Source: Antedon bifida
Taxonomy: Eukaryota > Echinodermata > Crinoidea > Comatulida > Antedonidae
DNA length: 64,000 nucleotides
NCBI GenBank assembly: GCA_963402885.1
Contig: OY727098.1
Coordinates: forward strand, 18,276,717-18,340,716
Direction of reading: 5' to 3'
Positions 45,901-56,600 of this stretch are shown one piece after another (the stretch's first letter is position 1; each line of letters opens with the position of its first letter). Made by a program: the position numbers and the translations under genes. The notes under the pieces were generated by a model. The model did not search any database. It saw nothing but the letters and a program-made list of their open reading frames with translations, and was not told the DNA's origin.

Positions 45901-48900
45901 GTAAGTCGGGAACATGGGCACTAGTTGATCAAGCCCAATACAAAAAAAAGATTACAATATGTACAATATACTAAGAAAATGTAAAATGTTAATATATTAT
46001 TTTGCAAGAAAAAAATATGAGCTTTTTAATTTATTTTGTAGGATACAATGCCAGAGGTTAGACAGAGTTCATTTGCATTGCTAGGTGATCTTACCAAAGC
46101 CTGTTTCCAACATGTTAAACCATGTATTCGTAAGTTCAATTCAAGTTCACATTTATTTAGCCATTTGCATGGATTGTGCCAAGAAAATGTATTATTTTTT
46201 TATAGTAGTTGTTTCCTCAACAGCAGTGTTTGTAATCATTGTAAGTTCATGACTGGGGCACTGGTCACAATACACAACAATAGTTCTTTTGTTTCAAAAC
46301 CATGATTAGTTCCACACTTTTAGAGTTTACAAGAATAAAAGATTGTGAAGAAAAGACAGGTTTCGGAAATGAATTCCACATTTTATAAACAGTCCATATA
46401 TTTGTGTTTTTTTTATATTTTCAATAGGTTATTTTACCAAGTGATAACAATTACAAAGAATTGGATGCATATATCATTTTTGTTTTCAAAATAATCATCA
46501 TTTCGTAACCATGAAAATAACATGCATGTATAATTCACCTCACTTAAGGGTCTTTCACACCTGTTCGGCACGGTTCCGGTTCAGCGAATTGAACATCAAT
46601 GTTTCGTTTTCATGGCGGTCCACGTGGCTATGCGCCAATCGATATGCACATAGCCGCGTGAAAACGACACATTGAAGTTTGATTTGATTTTCCGGCGTCA
46701 GACCCTTTATACCGCTAACCATGACATATGAACATGGTCTAACTAAGTGAGGTGAGCCGTTACATCATTGGAAATGCTGTTTTCATCAGATCGCCTCTTA
46801 TTGCATAAGAACAGCTGTCGACGGCTTCAAACATAAACACAAACAAACAATGAATAAAATTATTATTTATTTACAGCTGATTTTCTGCCAATTCTTGGAC
46901 AGAACTTAAACCCGGAGTTTATATCTGTGTGCAACAACGCTACTTGGGCAATAGGAGAGATATCTATTCAAATGGGTAAATCATTTTTAACTGTAATTTG
47001 TTAACTAAAATATGTGTCTCTATTGTGTGTTTAATCTTTGTTAATTAATAGCTCTGTCTAAAACAATAAATTTGAAATGTTAAATGTTAATAAATAAATT
47101 TAAGATATGACTAATGGCAGAATCAACCAGATATCAAGCCAAGGAGCTCCAAAATTTTTTAATTCATACTTTCAATTTTGTTTTAAACGTTTTATAGGTA
47201 GTTCAATGGCTGAATATATCCCCTTGGTACTAAATCAGTTGATTGAGATTATCAACAGGCCGAACACGCCGAAAACGTTACTCGAAAACACAGGTTAGTA
47301 AACTGAGAATCAACTATAATAAGTACACATGTCGTCAGTGACACCACGAAGAGACACTAACAGCGTAGTCATTTGACATAACCATACGTTTTACAAAAAA
47401 CGCGGTTTACTAGAGAGCTTTACGAAACACATAATTTTAGCTTAAAGAAATTTTCATTTATATGTTTTATTTAAATACTTGTAAAGGTAGAAAATTCAGC
47501 TATTAAAAGGTGTAATCTTGTTAATTAATGAACTAGTATGGTAAGGTTAAACATTAGTTCATGCGCATAGTGTCTAGCCACATTAGTGTCACTTCGTGGC
47601 ATCGCCGACGATATGCATGATCACTCTCTACAAAAGTCTATATATTCTCACTTTATGCAAATCCAGAATAATCACATGTTTTTTTCTAACAGCTATCACT
47701 ATTGGTCGTTTGGGATTTGTTTGTCCAGAAGATGTAGCGCCGATGTTACCACACTTTATACGCCAATGGTGAGTGAGTTTTCTTTTATAATACCTAAGTG
47801 TATCCTTGCCATTTCATTGGTTGATTTCATATCACATGCATTATTTTCAGGGCTCACAGAATCTTAAATTGTTCTCATTTTCTTTCAAGGGTTAAGCTAC
47901 TATTGTGCTTTTTTTTTTTTTTTTGTAGAAAGAATTTTATGCATTAGACTTTTTAATAATGCGTGACTGAAATCCAAACTTTATGATGTTGATAACTGCT
48001 CAAGTCTATGGGCAAAATTTACAAAACAAATAATTAATTTTGGTATTAAATGAGGAATATATTTTCATGAGTTATTTAACTCAGTTGTGCCTTGTTGAAT
48101 AGAACAGTCAAGCATTCAATTGGAACAAATATTCCTGTGAAATATACCTGTGAAATGTTTTTGTTTATGTTCAGGTGTACGTCATTACGTAATATCCGAG
48201 ACAACGAGGAGAAAGATTCAGCATTCCGTGGTATCTGTGCTATGATTAGTATTAATCCAAATGGAGTTGTTCAGGTTAGTTGTGTTCTTTCTTTTAATAT
48301 CTATCAGCTATTGGTAGATTTAACTATAGTAAGCAAAACTTAATGGGCAATAGGGATTTTCTTATTTAAACTGTATTCTTGAACATATATTTAGTTAAGA
48401 ATTTTTCATAGACAAAAGGATTCAGATAATAAGTATAGTGTCAGAATAATGAACCATGTACAGTAGATTACATTTATTTAGTCAAGATAATTTAATAGAC
48501 AAAAGACATTGAATCCATTTAGTATTAATGCCTTAAAATAGTAAACTACGTGTCTAAAAATAGAAAACTATGTACACTGTACAAAAGCACTGTAAATAAT
48601 GTGGCTTTTGATCACACCACTTTCTGTCCGAATAGCTTGGCTAATCTCGCTTGGATAAATATGTACCTGTTATGTTCGAGTGTGCCTTATTTCTTTGTAA
48701 ATAGCGACCAGGAAGTTAGGTACAGTTGTGTGCAATTGCTTGGCTTAAGGCCAGCCTTGACCCTTGCTACAAGTGCGCTAGCACATTCAGGAAATGTGTT
48801 TTGTTATATAGGTGTAATAGTAGCATTAACAATATAACCTGAGCCATTTTTTTTCTATCAAAAACTTGTTTGTAAATCATAATCATTTGTGGTATTTTAT

Positions 48901-50498
48901 TGTAGATGTTATTTATGTAATACAAGTACTGTAATGTAAACATTGTAAGGCGTTATATGATTGTTCTATGCATCCTAGTGAGCTAAGAAAACATGATGAA
49001 AACACCCAATATATTAATATACCATAAATCACAAACAGTTAGCCTTTTACTGTAGCAGTCTTATATTTTTGTAGCTATGGACAAGATCCTACCTTCTATA
49101 TATTACTATAGTTATAAATCCAAAGACAATTTACTGAAAAAATGACAATGCTGTGGGTATCAGTGGCTGGATCTTTAAAAAAAAAAAAAAAAAGCGAAAA
49201 GCTAAATCAAAACGATAAAGTAAAACAGCCAGAAAAGTTAGAAAGAAAACTTACTATAGTTATAGTTAGAAAACATTTAAATTTGGGCATTTCGGATTAT
49301 TTACTGTACTAACAATTTATGGTGGGAAATGTTGTGTAAACACAATAGTACAGGCTACTTATTGCACTTTGTTATACTACAGTGCGTTGCATTGTTGCCA
49401 CAAATAAACACTTCCTTATACAGCAATTTGTACCAGGTACAGTAAAAACAGAATTGGGTTGTTCAAGGTGAAATCAGGTCAACTCGCAATGATGATAATA
49501 TCTGGATAAATCTTTTTTTTTGACCTGAATAATTCATATATTAAATAATTAATGGTATTGTATGTTATAATTTTTTTTTTTAGGATTTCATATTTTTCTG
49601 TGATGCAGTTGCCTCATGGGTTAATCCAAAAGAAGATCTAAAGGAAATGTTTTTCAAGGTGAGATATAAAACATATTTTTGTATAGTGCACATGATAGTG
49701 TGATTACTATCCTTCCTTGGTTGAAGAAATGATTATGCCCTCTACTGATCTGCAGTGCAGTGCCTAAATCCAGGTACAATTGCCTCCATGGACCCACCAC
49801 AGCTATGCAGCACCTACCAGCTCAGCACACCAGTAGACGATCCCCTACTCTTTGCGAGTAGTGTACCAAGTTCTTCAACATGCACTGTGTACATGGGACC
49901 AACAGCTTTACGTCCCATCCGAAGGACTAGGCAATGAGAGTAAAGCATCTTGCCTCAGACACTGGTTTCGAACCCATGCCTCTTATCCTTTACGCCTTTA
50001 TGTCGCCCTTGGTATGCGGTTGTACATTTCACGTAGAGAAGAAAGCTGCCAATTGTGTGGTTCATACCAATGATACCAACTGATGTCTTTACACACTTAA
50101 CTCTTTTTGTTATTAAAATTATTATTACTTTTTTATTTAATTAGTACAAATTATTCAGCATCAAACTAGTTTCTTTCCTCATGCAAATCTTCTTTCAGCA
50201 TCACAATGTGTAATCAACTACTAGTATTGTATTACAGGTAGAAATATATATGTCAAAAGTGGTAAATTTTCAGAAAGCACATCAATTATTGTAATACTTT
50301 ATATATATATAGATAGTGTTTCTATAACTTGTAGTCTATGTACTAGATACATGCATTCTTGCTAATTTAAATTTGTTTGGTGTTTAATAGATCTTGCAGG
50401 GTTTCAAAAACGAAGTAGGTGAGGAAAATTGGAGACGCTTTTCGGACCAGTTCCCTGCGCCACTTCGGGAACGTCTAAAATCACAATATAGTGTTTAG
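33928..50498 (+). CDS. TNPO1: Transportin (karyopherin beta-2), 21 coding exons
   Basis: Exons: 33928-34038, 34992-35067, 35522-35778, 36362-36495, 38419-38500, 39602-39724, 40378-40496, 40984-41152, 41804-41864, 42616-42768, 43220-43392, 43876-44100, 44460-44654, 45425-45583, 46042-46129, 46877-46975, 47198-47293, 47693-47768, 48175-48274, 49584-49658, 50391-50498. They join in phase to 892 aa, the usual size for TNPO1/TNPO2. The protein is a HEAT-repeat solenoid throughout. The acidic H8 loop lies at about residues 321-372 ([15 protein letters not shown] to [13 protein letters not shown]). The two tryptophans that contact PY-NLS cargo in human Kap-beta2 are present here as W462 ([10 protein letters not shown]) and W732 ([10 protein letters not shown]). 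It imports PY-NLS proteins such as hnRNPs in a RanGTP-dependent way. An invertebrate single gene may be co-orthologous to TNPO1 and TNPO2. An in-frame ATG at 33838 would add 30 basic residues; 33928 was chosen from family length. Confidence 0.97.
35802..35955. mobile_element. MITE family 1, copy 7 (transportin intron 3)
   Basis: Termini AAACTCTGTCTACACTATCA and TGTTTGATAGTGTAGACAGA, with the CCATATATGG core and two AAATATGG/AAACATGG motifs. It starts 23 nt after the exon 3 donor at 35779. Confidence 0.9.
36623..38359. mobile_element. 1.74-kb PIF/Harbinger-like non-autonomous transposon (transportin intron 4)
   Basis: The left terminus at 36623-36651 (GGCGTCATCTACAAATTATT then TCAGACCAC) matches the complement of 38331-38359 at 28 of 29 positions. 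TTA flanks both ends (36620-36622 and 38360-38362). A TTA duplication and GG-starting termini fit PIF/Harbinger. Both ends carry repeated GACGCGTCTG / AACCCGTCT motifs, likely subterminal transposase-binding repeats. At about 37200-37440 there is an imperfect direct duplication (TTTCATGTCATGTGACA and TTTCATGCCATGTGACA). No DDE transposase is recognisable. Confidence 0.85.
39296..39520 (-). repeat. SINE family A, near full length, minus strand (transportin intron 5)
   Basis: On the minus strand: TGGCTGATCGGTTAAGGC (A box), GGTTCGAGGTTCTGGTGG (B box into body), GAACGAGTCTTCTCGGACTA, TTTAAAGAACCCATTACATC and GGGGTTACCCTAGTGTACTA. It is collinear with the 680-1042 copy, although the A-rich tail is not obvious. 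Confidence 0.8.
39692..39906. repeat. 72-bp triplication across the transportin exon 6 / intron 6 border
   Basis: Three head-to-tail copies start at 39692, 39764 and 39836. Each contains the last 33 nt of exon 6 (ATGCTCATACCACATATGCA to ATTATTGAG), the donor GTATAA, and intron sequence to about CTCTAAA. Copy 3 has lost one C. The first copy holds the coding exon end at 39724. Use of the second or third donor would put GTA TAA in frame, an immediate stop. Confidence 0.95.
40127..40334. repeat. 18-bp minisatellite before transportin exon 7
   Basis: About eleven copies of GTGTCCCCTGAATAGAGG with AGAGG/AGTGG variants. The array stops 43 nt before the exon 7 start (40378), so the branch site and pyrimidine tract must lie in that short gap. 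The unit resembles the CCCCTATTAAGGGGACACC stretch of the Tigger-like terminus at 28853, and a CCCCTTAATAGGG lies just upstream at 40062. Confidence 0.93.
40782..40895 (-). repeat. SINE family B relic (transportin intron 7)
   Basis: TATCTTGCCTAAGGATACAA and GGTTTTGAACCCATGCCTCC correspond to the 49750-49990 element: GCATCTTGCCTCAGACAC and GGTTTCGAACCCATGCCTCT. The GGTTCGAAACC-type string looks like a tRNA B box on the minus strand. Confidence 0.55.
42140..42597. repeat. 105-bp tandem array abutting transportin exon 10
   Basis: About 4.4 copies, with the shared string TAAAGCCTGACTTATGAGAT (variants) at 42161, 42265, 42369, 42475 and 42580, giving a period of 104-106. Each unit also has TTTTTACCTTTCAAATACCT and AGGAGGTTTATCTATTGCCT. 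The array ends 19 nt before the exon 10 start at 42616, so it may supply the branch site. Confidence 0.92.
43738..43825. repeat. Diverged copy of the 28.0-kb hairpin element (transportin intron 11)
   Basis: GTTGATATAAAGTTTTTCGG, GTACACCATGTATATTAGTT and CTTAGGAGCTAGATCT align with one arm and spacer of the element at 28008. The second arm is not present here, so the hairpin at 28008 is a fold-back derivative or this copy is truncated. Confidence 0.75.
44168..44288. mobile_element. MITE family 1, copy 8 (internally deleted, transportin intron 12)
   Basis: The left end AAGCTCTGTCAAAACTATCA with two AAATATGGTAGTGATATG motifs is retained. The right part is deleted so that TATATAGTGTTTCAGAGCTT closes the element. 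TA flanks both ends. It starts 67 nt after the exon 12 donor. Confidence 0.85.
44318..44385. mobile_element. Very short inverted-repeat element
   Basis: GGGCCTGTTTATACAACATG and GTGTTGTATATAAACAGAAA form near-matching inverted ends about 25 nt apart. This resembles the ends of hAT-type MITEs. Confidence 0.45.
44699..45213. mobile_element. 515-bp element with 14-bp termini and 5-bp target duplication (transportin intron 13)
   Basis: Begins CTATGCTCACGCTA and ends TAGCGTGAGCGTAG (13 of 14 complementary), flanked on both sides by GAAGT. The interior is AT-rich with no protein recognised. The superfamily is uncertain. Confidence 0.7.
46538..46757. mobile_element. Fold-back MITE (transportin intron 15)
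   Basis: Outer ends CACCTCACTTA and TAAGTGAGGTG are inverted. A second, inner inverted pair is formed by CATCAATGTTTCGTTTTCA...GTGGCTATGCGC and GCACATAGCCGCGTGAAAAC...ACATTGAAG. The GGGTCTTTCACACCTG near the left is typical of MITE ends. Confidence 0.7.
49750..49990 (-). repeat. SINE family B (transportin intron 20)
   Basis: On the minus strand the sequence runs GGCATGGGTTCGAAACCAGT (B-box-like), GAGGCAAGATGCTTTACTC, GGATGGGACGTAAAGCTGTT, GGTCCCATGTACACAG, then GAACTTGGTACACTACTCGC. It is richer in GC than the surrounding intron. The A box is not clear. Confidence 0.6.
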
Positions 50499-51000
50499 CA
50501 TTAAAGAAAGTATGATTTGAGTAAGTAAAATGTTGATTTGGATGGAAATCTAGGTCTAAAGCTCTGTCTACACTATCAAACTTGTGTGATGTGCCCATAT
50601 ATGGTAGTGATATGCTTAAATATGGTAGTGATATGACATCATCATGTCCATATATGGGCACATCACATTTTTTTTCACAAAGTTTGATAAGCTTGTTTTC
50701 CACTAGGCGAATATGTAGTTTGTTTGATTTGCGGTGACAGATCACTGTGTGTGTGGTGTTTGTTGCTGGTTTGAATAGATACAATTGAGAGTTTCATGTC
50801 AATAAATGCCATAAATAAAAAAAATGGGGTTTTTTTTCAGAGAATACTGACGAAAGAAGAAGATGCCCCACCAGGGCTGAGCAGGGATAAGGAAGTTCAT
50901 ATTTACCATCATATTGCTTCCAAGGATAAACTTATACCAATACCTGCACCCCTGCCTAGTTAAGTGCATGAATAGCTGGTAAGTTTTAAGATACTTAAGG
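50499..51000 (+). other. Transportin 3'UTR with possible extra exon
   Basis: A strong donor GTAAGT at 50521 lies 22 nt after the stop. A good acceptor (TTTTTTTTCAG) ends at 50840, and a second donor GTAAGT starts at 50979, outlining a candidate non-coding exon 50841-50978. Competing AATAAA signals at 50801 and 50814 could instead end the transcript earlier. Confidence 0.4.
50559..50688. mobile_element. MITE family 1, copy 9, cut by a family 2 MITE
   Basis: The left end AAGCTCTGTCTACACTATCA is intact, with TA before it, and the two TATGGTAGTGATATG motifs and CCATATATGGGCACATCACA are present. After AAAGTTTGAT the right terminus is replaced from 50689 by AAGCTTGTTTTCCACTAGGC, the end of a family 2 element as at 20354. 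Confidence 0.85.
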
Positions 51001-52909
51001 GGCATTACATCATTTAAGTGAAACTAGGACTAGGATAAGCCCATCTGGGGCTTGGGGTGGGACGGTGGTGTTAGAACCATCAGCAAAGTAGGGGCGGTTG
51101 GATGTCATCAAAGACTTGTTATACAATGGTAGTCTGATAAACATCTTTAGGTTAGGTATCTAAGCTGCAAGAGGAAGGTTACCTAGGAGTTGATAGGATA
51201 TAAAAACTAGGGTTAATGTTTAAGGCAATGGACGTTGTTATTATAGCAACTTAAGGGTCACAAAATGTAAACGAATTTAAGACGACTACAAAAATGTAAG
51301 AGGTTTAAATGTATTTTAGGTACACCATATAACTTGTATGGTGCATATGTCTGCTTTTGCAGCAAATGAAAAACATCGATATTGTATCTTAAGCTATAAC
51401 ATCATTTTTATTAACTTGAACATTTCTAAAAAAATATTTACCTATATAGTAAGTTAAATAAATTGTAATTTAAAGAAACTAATTAAGAAATGCAGTAAGG
51501 TTGAAATAGATTTGGATAGAACATGAATATGACTTAGTAATTGTCCAGTCAGTGTATGCAAGTGTGTGTCGCCTTTATTTTATGATGTCTTTTCTTTTTA
51601 CTGCGTGGCACCAAAGATTAAAAGCATTAGAGCATGTTAAACATCTCATGACAGGTTTTGTGATTGAGGTTGTCACTGTGAGCTGATGACTGTTACAATC
51701 TATGGGGCTGTGCCGTATCTTTGGTGCTGTGTAGCTTTATTATAAGGTCTCTATTGATAACCTACATCAATCACTCAATCTACAATCAGTATGTTATATA
51801 ATAATTCATTACACAAAGAAAACGTTTTCATACAGCATTTTAACTATCCACACTTATATACTGTACTGTATATATAGTCGTACAATTGTAGTTTCATTGA
51901 AATTAGGTTGTTGCTGTCATAAGGAGTTTATTTTGTCATCAAAATTTTCTATTATTTGGCATAAATTGTAATTACAAAAAAAACCTTATATTTTGATTGT
52001 CATCAGGACTTTCCAATTGCACAACACAACTACAATAATACCCCTTTTTGCCTGGAGTTTAAACACACTGGGGCAAACACTATACGTCCTGGTATGTGTG
52101 GAGTTTTGCTAGGTTATATGAAAGGGGCATACGTCTACAAAGCAATCGCAATGGTTTACCCTTTTGTGGCTGCGTTTTATTACAAAAGCAAAGAGGAGCC
52201 CTCCCAATGCTGATTGTTTTGTAAATATACGTCTTTTTCTTTGTGTGTGTTGTGTTGTGTAATTGAATAGTCCATATTAAATGAAATTCAATGACAGAAA
52301 TATTTTAAACAAACTTGACTGATAAATTGATCCTTGAGTTTAAAGCACAGCATTTTGTACATTTATAAAACACAGGAAATTTAGTCATGAATGTACGTTA
52401 GGAATATCCCTTGCAGATGACTTAAAATCAACTTCATGGTTAACTTACAATTTAAGTGCTAAGGATTAACAAAATGAAATAAAGCAAATGTGATTTTATA
52501 TATTTTACTAAATTATTTATCATAATTCATATCAATTTCACAGTTTGTCAATTAGCTCTTTAATGTGAAGACTACCTGTTAAATTATACATTCAATGAGT
52601 GTAGAGATAATTTAATCTAAAGTTATATGCTTTTATAAAAGTCAGTTTTTCTGTACTGTCACAAATCCTAAATTATTGTAACTTATTTCACATACTGTAT
52701 GATTACATTTTTTAGTGTTTATAGTTATCTGTATTTATCACTAACCTACACAATGCATAATATTATATACAGTACTTGCTGTCAATAAATTAACATCTTA
52801 AACAGGCAAATAAAAACCGGAATTCACTCCAATCTTAACTTTCTTAAAATGTATGAACTGAAAACATTACTGTATCCAGTTTTGGGTTTACTTATGATGT
52901 TTATAAAAA
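51001..52909. other. Intergenic or long 3'UTR, no gene seen
   Basis: AT-rich sequence with no recognised exon or repeat. Part of it could be transportin 3'UTR. Confidence 0.45.
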
Positions 52910-53680
52910 GTAAAATTCTGATCATTAATGTAACATTTTGATGCTTATAAATGACATTCTGTTATATACATGTGACAGTCTGATACTTAATGTTTATAAG
53001 TGACATTTTGTTACATATGTCACATTCTGCTTAATGCAACATTCTGATGATTATACATCATATTCATATTTGACGTTCTGTAGCATTCTGATTTTCCAAG
53101 TGACATTCTGTTACTTTGTGTAATTCTGATGTTTATATGTAACATTCTGATGTTTATAAAAACATTCTGTTACTTAATGTAAAATTCTGATGTTTATAAG
53201 TTATATTAGTGACATTCTGTTACTTAATGTAACATTCTGATGTTTATAAGTGACATTCTGTTACTTAATGTAACATTCTGATGTTTATAAGTGACATTCT
53301 GTTACTTTATGTAACATTCTGATGTTTATAAGTGACATTCTGTTACTTTATGTAACATTCTGATGTTTATAAGTAACATTCTGTTACTTAATGTAACATT
53401 CTGATGTTTATATGTAACATTCTGATGTTTATATGTAACATTGTGATGTTTATAAGTAACATTCTGATGTTTATAAGTAACAATCTGTTACTTAATGTAA
53501 CATTCTGATGTTTATAAGTGACATTCTGTTACTTAATGTAACATTCTGATGTTTATAAGTGACATTTTGTTACTTAACGTAACATTCTGATGTGTATTAA
53601 GTGACATTATGTTATTTAATGTAACATTCTGATGTTTATAAGTGACATTCTGTTAATACAGTAGTACATGTGACATTCTG
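52910..53680. repeat. 41-bp tandem array
   Basis: The unit combines AACATTCTGATGTTTATAAG and TGACATTCTGTTACTTAATGT. Exact 41-bp spacing is seen at 53231, 53272 and 53313. The two halves resemble each other (ACATTCTG), so the 41-mer is itself a dimer of about 20-bp units. The flanks are more diverged than the centre. Confidence 0.92.
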
Positions 53681-56600
53681 ATTCTTGGGTGACAATATGC
53701 ATTTTATATAGATTGATGTACAGTATTAAAGTATATTAGGTACCTATTCAAATAATCAAATTGGAAGTATTACATAGTATAATAGTTGCAATAATTGCAA
53801 TAATACCACTTTTTATAGGTTATCAATGTTACTATAGTGCAGAACATTAAATTATTCACAGGATGGCAAACTGCAATGCATGTTTCAAAACTGTATATTC
53901 TTGCATAAAAAAAAAGTGCTGACTGAATAATGCAATGATAATTGTAATGCATCGTATTTAGAAACTTAAGTTTAATTAATTTTGCTGGATCAAAAGATTT
54001 ATTTAAGCAATAAGATGTATTTATTATGATTTTAAAATCATAATTAACAGTAGAAGGTATTAACAATTCTTGCACACTTTCATTAAGAGGACTTTTAGAT
54101 AAGGTATATTAAGAATTATTTTTGAGCCAGGAAGCTAGATTTCTATAAGTTTTTAAGTGAGTTTATTGTATTTCAATTTCTTCATTACCGTTATAAACAT
54201 GAATATCTCGCTCTCAAAATGTTTACACTTATCCCTGTTCCGCAACATATGATTTATGAATATTTGGGTGAATATGGTCTTGAATCATGGAGAGGTATTT
54301 ACTTTGTTCATGATCTGGTGCCAAGTTGTGACCCAATAATAATGGTGTAGAAAACTGTATACAGTATACTGCATTGCTTTATCAGACACAAGGGTATCAT
54401 TTATCACAGTTTTTAGTATTTAATTCTACATGTTGTAATGAGAAACTTTGATAAATGTTGAATCTGTGTCGCGGTCTAATTATGTTGCGGAACAGGGATT
54501 TATTGAGTATGGTAGGTGCCCCTTTAGTCCAAATAGAAATGTTGTAACACCTCTAAACAGTTTCCAAATTAGTTTGTTTAAATATTCTGTTATGTAAATT
54601 GACTTATTTGAATGTTACGTAATTATGCAAACAGTAAGAATGTGTTAAACATAATCTTTCACTTTTCAAATATTACTTATTAGGTGCCTAAAACTTTTGA
54701 GAGATTGTTTAAAGTTGATAATTTAGAATGCATCTTATTTCATCATTGATTTTTAGGAAATGATAAAATACAATTTGGATAATCAGGATTAAACTTAGTA
54801 TGCAAATGTCTAATCTATATTATACTATTTAATAATAATTCGGAATTGAAATCATATCAAATTTCTTCTTAATAAAAATGTTGGTGTAGGTGCAGAAACT
54901 ATCACAGCACTGATTGGTATGTAAGCATGCACAGATGTTAGTTAAATGCTTTTGTGTTGTGTAGAGAATTCAAATCAAAATCCTTAAATTTGTATCGCGT
55001 TCCTAAAGGACTTATTGTGCTAATAACAACTAAAGCTGCTTTCGTATTGAATGCTAACTAGTTAAGTTTGCAAGAACTATTTTGATTGTGGTGCAGATGC
55101 AATTTATTATGTGAGACTCTTATTAAAGTAGTTCATTCCAAAGTATATATCAAAAACGATAACCAAAACGAGTTGAATAATGCATAGGAGTAGGTATATA
55201 ACTTGATAAATGATTAAAAGCTAGATAAGATTATTGACAAAGTGTAGATGAACAAATTTGTAGTCATTGAGAATTGGCCTTATGCATAATTCCATCATTT
55301 CTTCAGAACAATACATTGTGATGTGAGTGTAATAAAGTTCACCAAAACAGAAAGGCTAAGGTTTCCTACACAGCACTGTATAGCAATTATGTTTAAAACT
55401 CATAGTTTGAGAAGACTGTCGAATATACCACACCACGTTAGTTCAATAAATTCAGATATCAATGTATGTTGTACTTGTAAACATACTTTCAGTCCACAAT
55501 GTATCATTCAAAATGGTGGAATTATGCCAAATGCTATTTGATATTTCAGAATATCTAATTTGTAAACATTGAACAATAGAAATAAGCAAAATAAATATCT
55601 ATTAAGTGTACTTTAAATTTGAAAATCTGAAATTTTTATTTTTGTTAAAATCAATTTTTTACTTAAGATATTTTATTTAGGTTTTATTGTGAATTAAGTT
55701 AAATACGAACTGTATGTGTGTAAGAGAAGGTATATTGATAATGTCAGATAATTTCAAAGCGTCTATGCTGCTGATGTTAACAAACAAACTAGGGAAAATA
55801 ATTATTAATTAAAGTAATACCTGTAGACATTACCTTAAGGAGCTGACAATAAAGTAAGTTATATGTCGTCAAGGGAATATTTGTCTTGCTACCCCTTTTC
55901 TTGAATTTATATCACTTTTCATTTCATTACATTATTTATTCGGTCTATTTCAGTTATTCAGTATATACATAACAAAAAACAAAACTGAAATTGGGAAGAC
56001 CAGGGTCAACCTAAGTGAACTTAATCACTGTAGCTGAGCAAGTTGACCCAACCCCAAAGTCAGTTTACACATAAAAGACACAAAATACAGTTAAAGCGAA
56101 TGAAGGTGAACTTTTCTAATGAAGGCTGATGGGCTTTCTAGGACTGCAGCTTCTGTCTACTACTACTTTATATAGTCGAGGTTCTAGGTGGCGAAAGATA
56201 ATTATTTTGTCACACAGGGCGTTTCATACTCATAATACTTGAGCTGGTTTACAGACAAAAGTTTGACTGATGGACTAATAACATTAAAAAGACCAGTACA
56301 ATCGGTCAGTTTCCAACCAGACCACTTTTTGACAGAAAGACAGACATTAATTAATTAATGTACAATATTAATTTTTTGCAATTAATTATTTTTCATATTC
56401 CCCAACAAGGATATCATTAAAAGTAAATTCGAATAATTTAGCAACATATTTTCAGCAGAAATGTGTATGTTTTTTCTCTCCTATTATAAAAAATCCTGGA
56501 TCCGCTCTAGTTGACTACTAAAGTTAAATCCTTGTCAAATGTATCCACTGGCCTGGTGTTTCAAAATGTTCAAAATTAGTATTGAAACAAGCCTAAAAAA

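Noticed and set aside
49584-50498. Possible separate small gene at the 3' end of transportin
   Set aside because: Both pieces continue the transportin frame ([19 protein letters not shown] and [19 protein letters not shown]) and are its last two coding exons.
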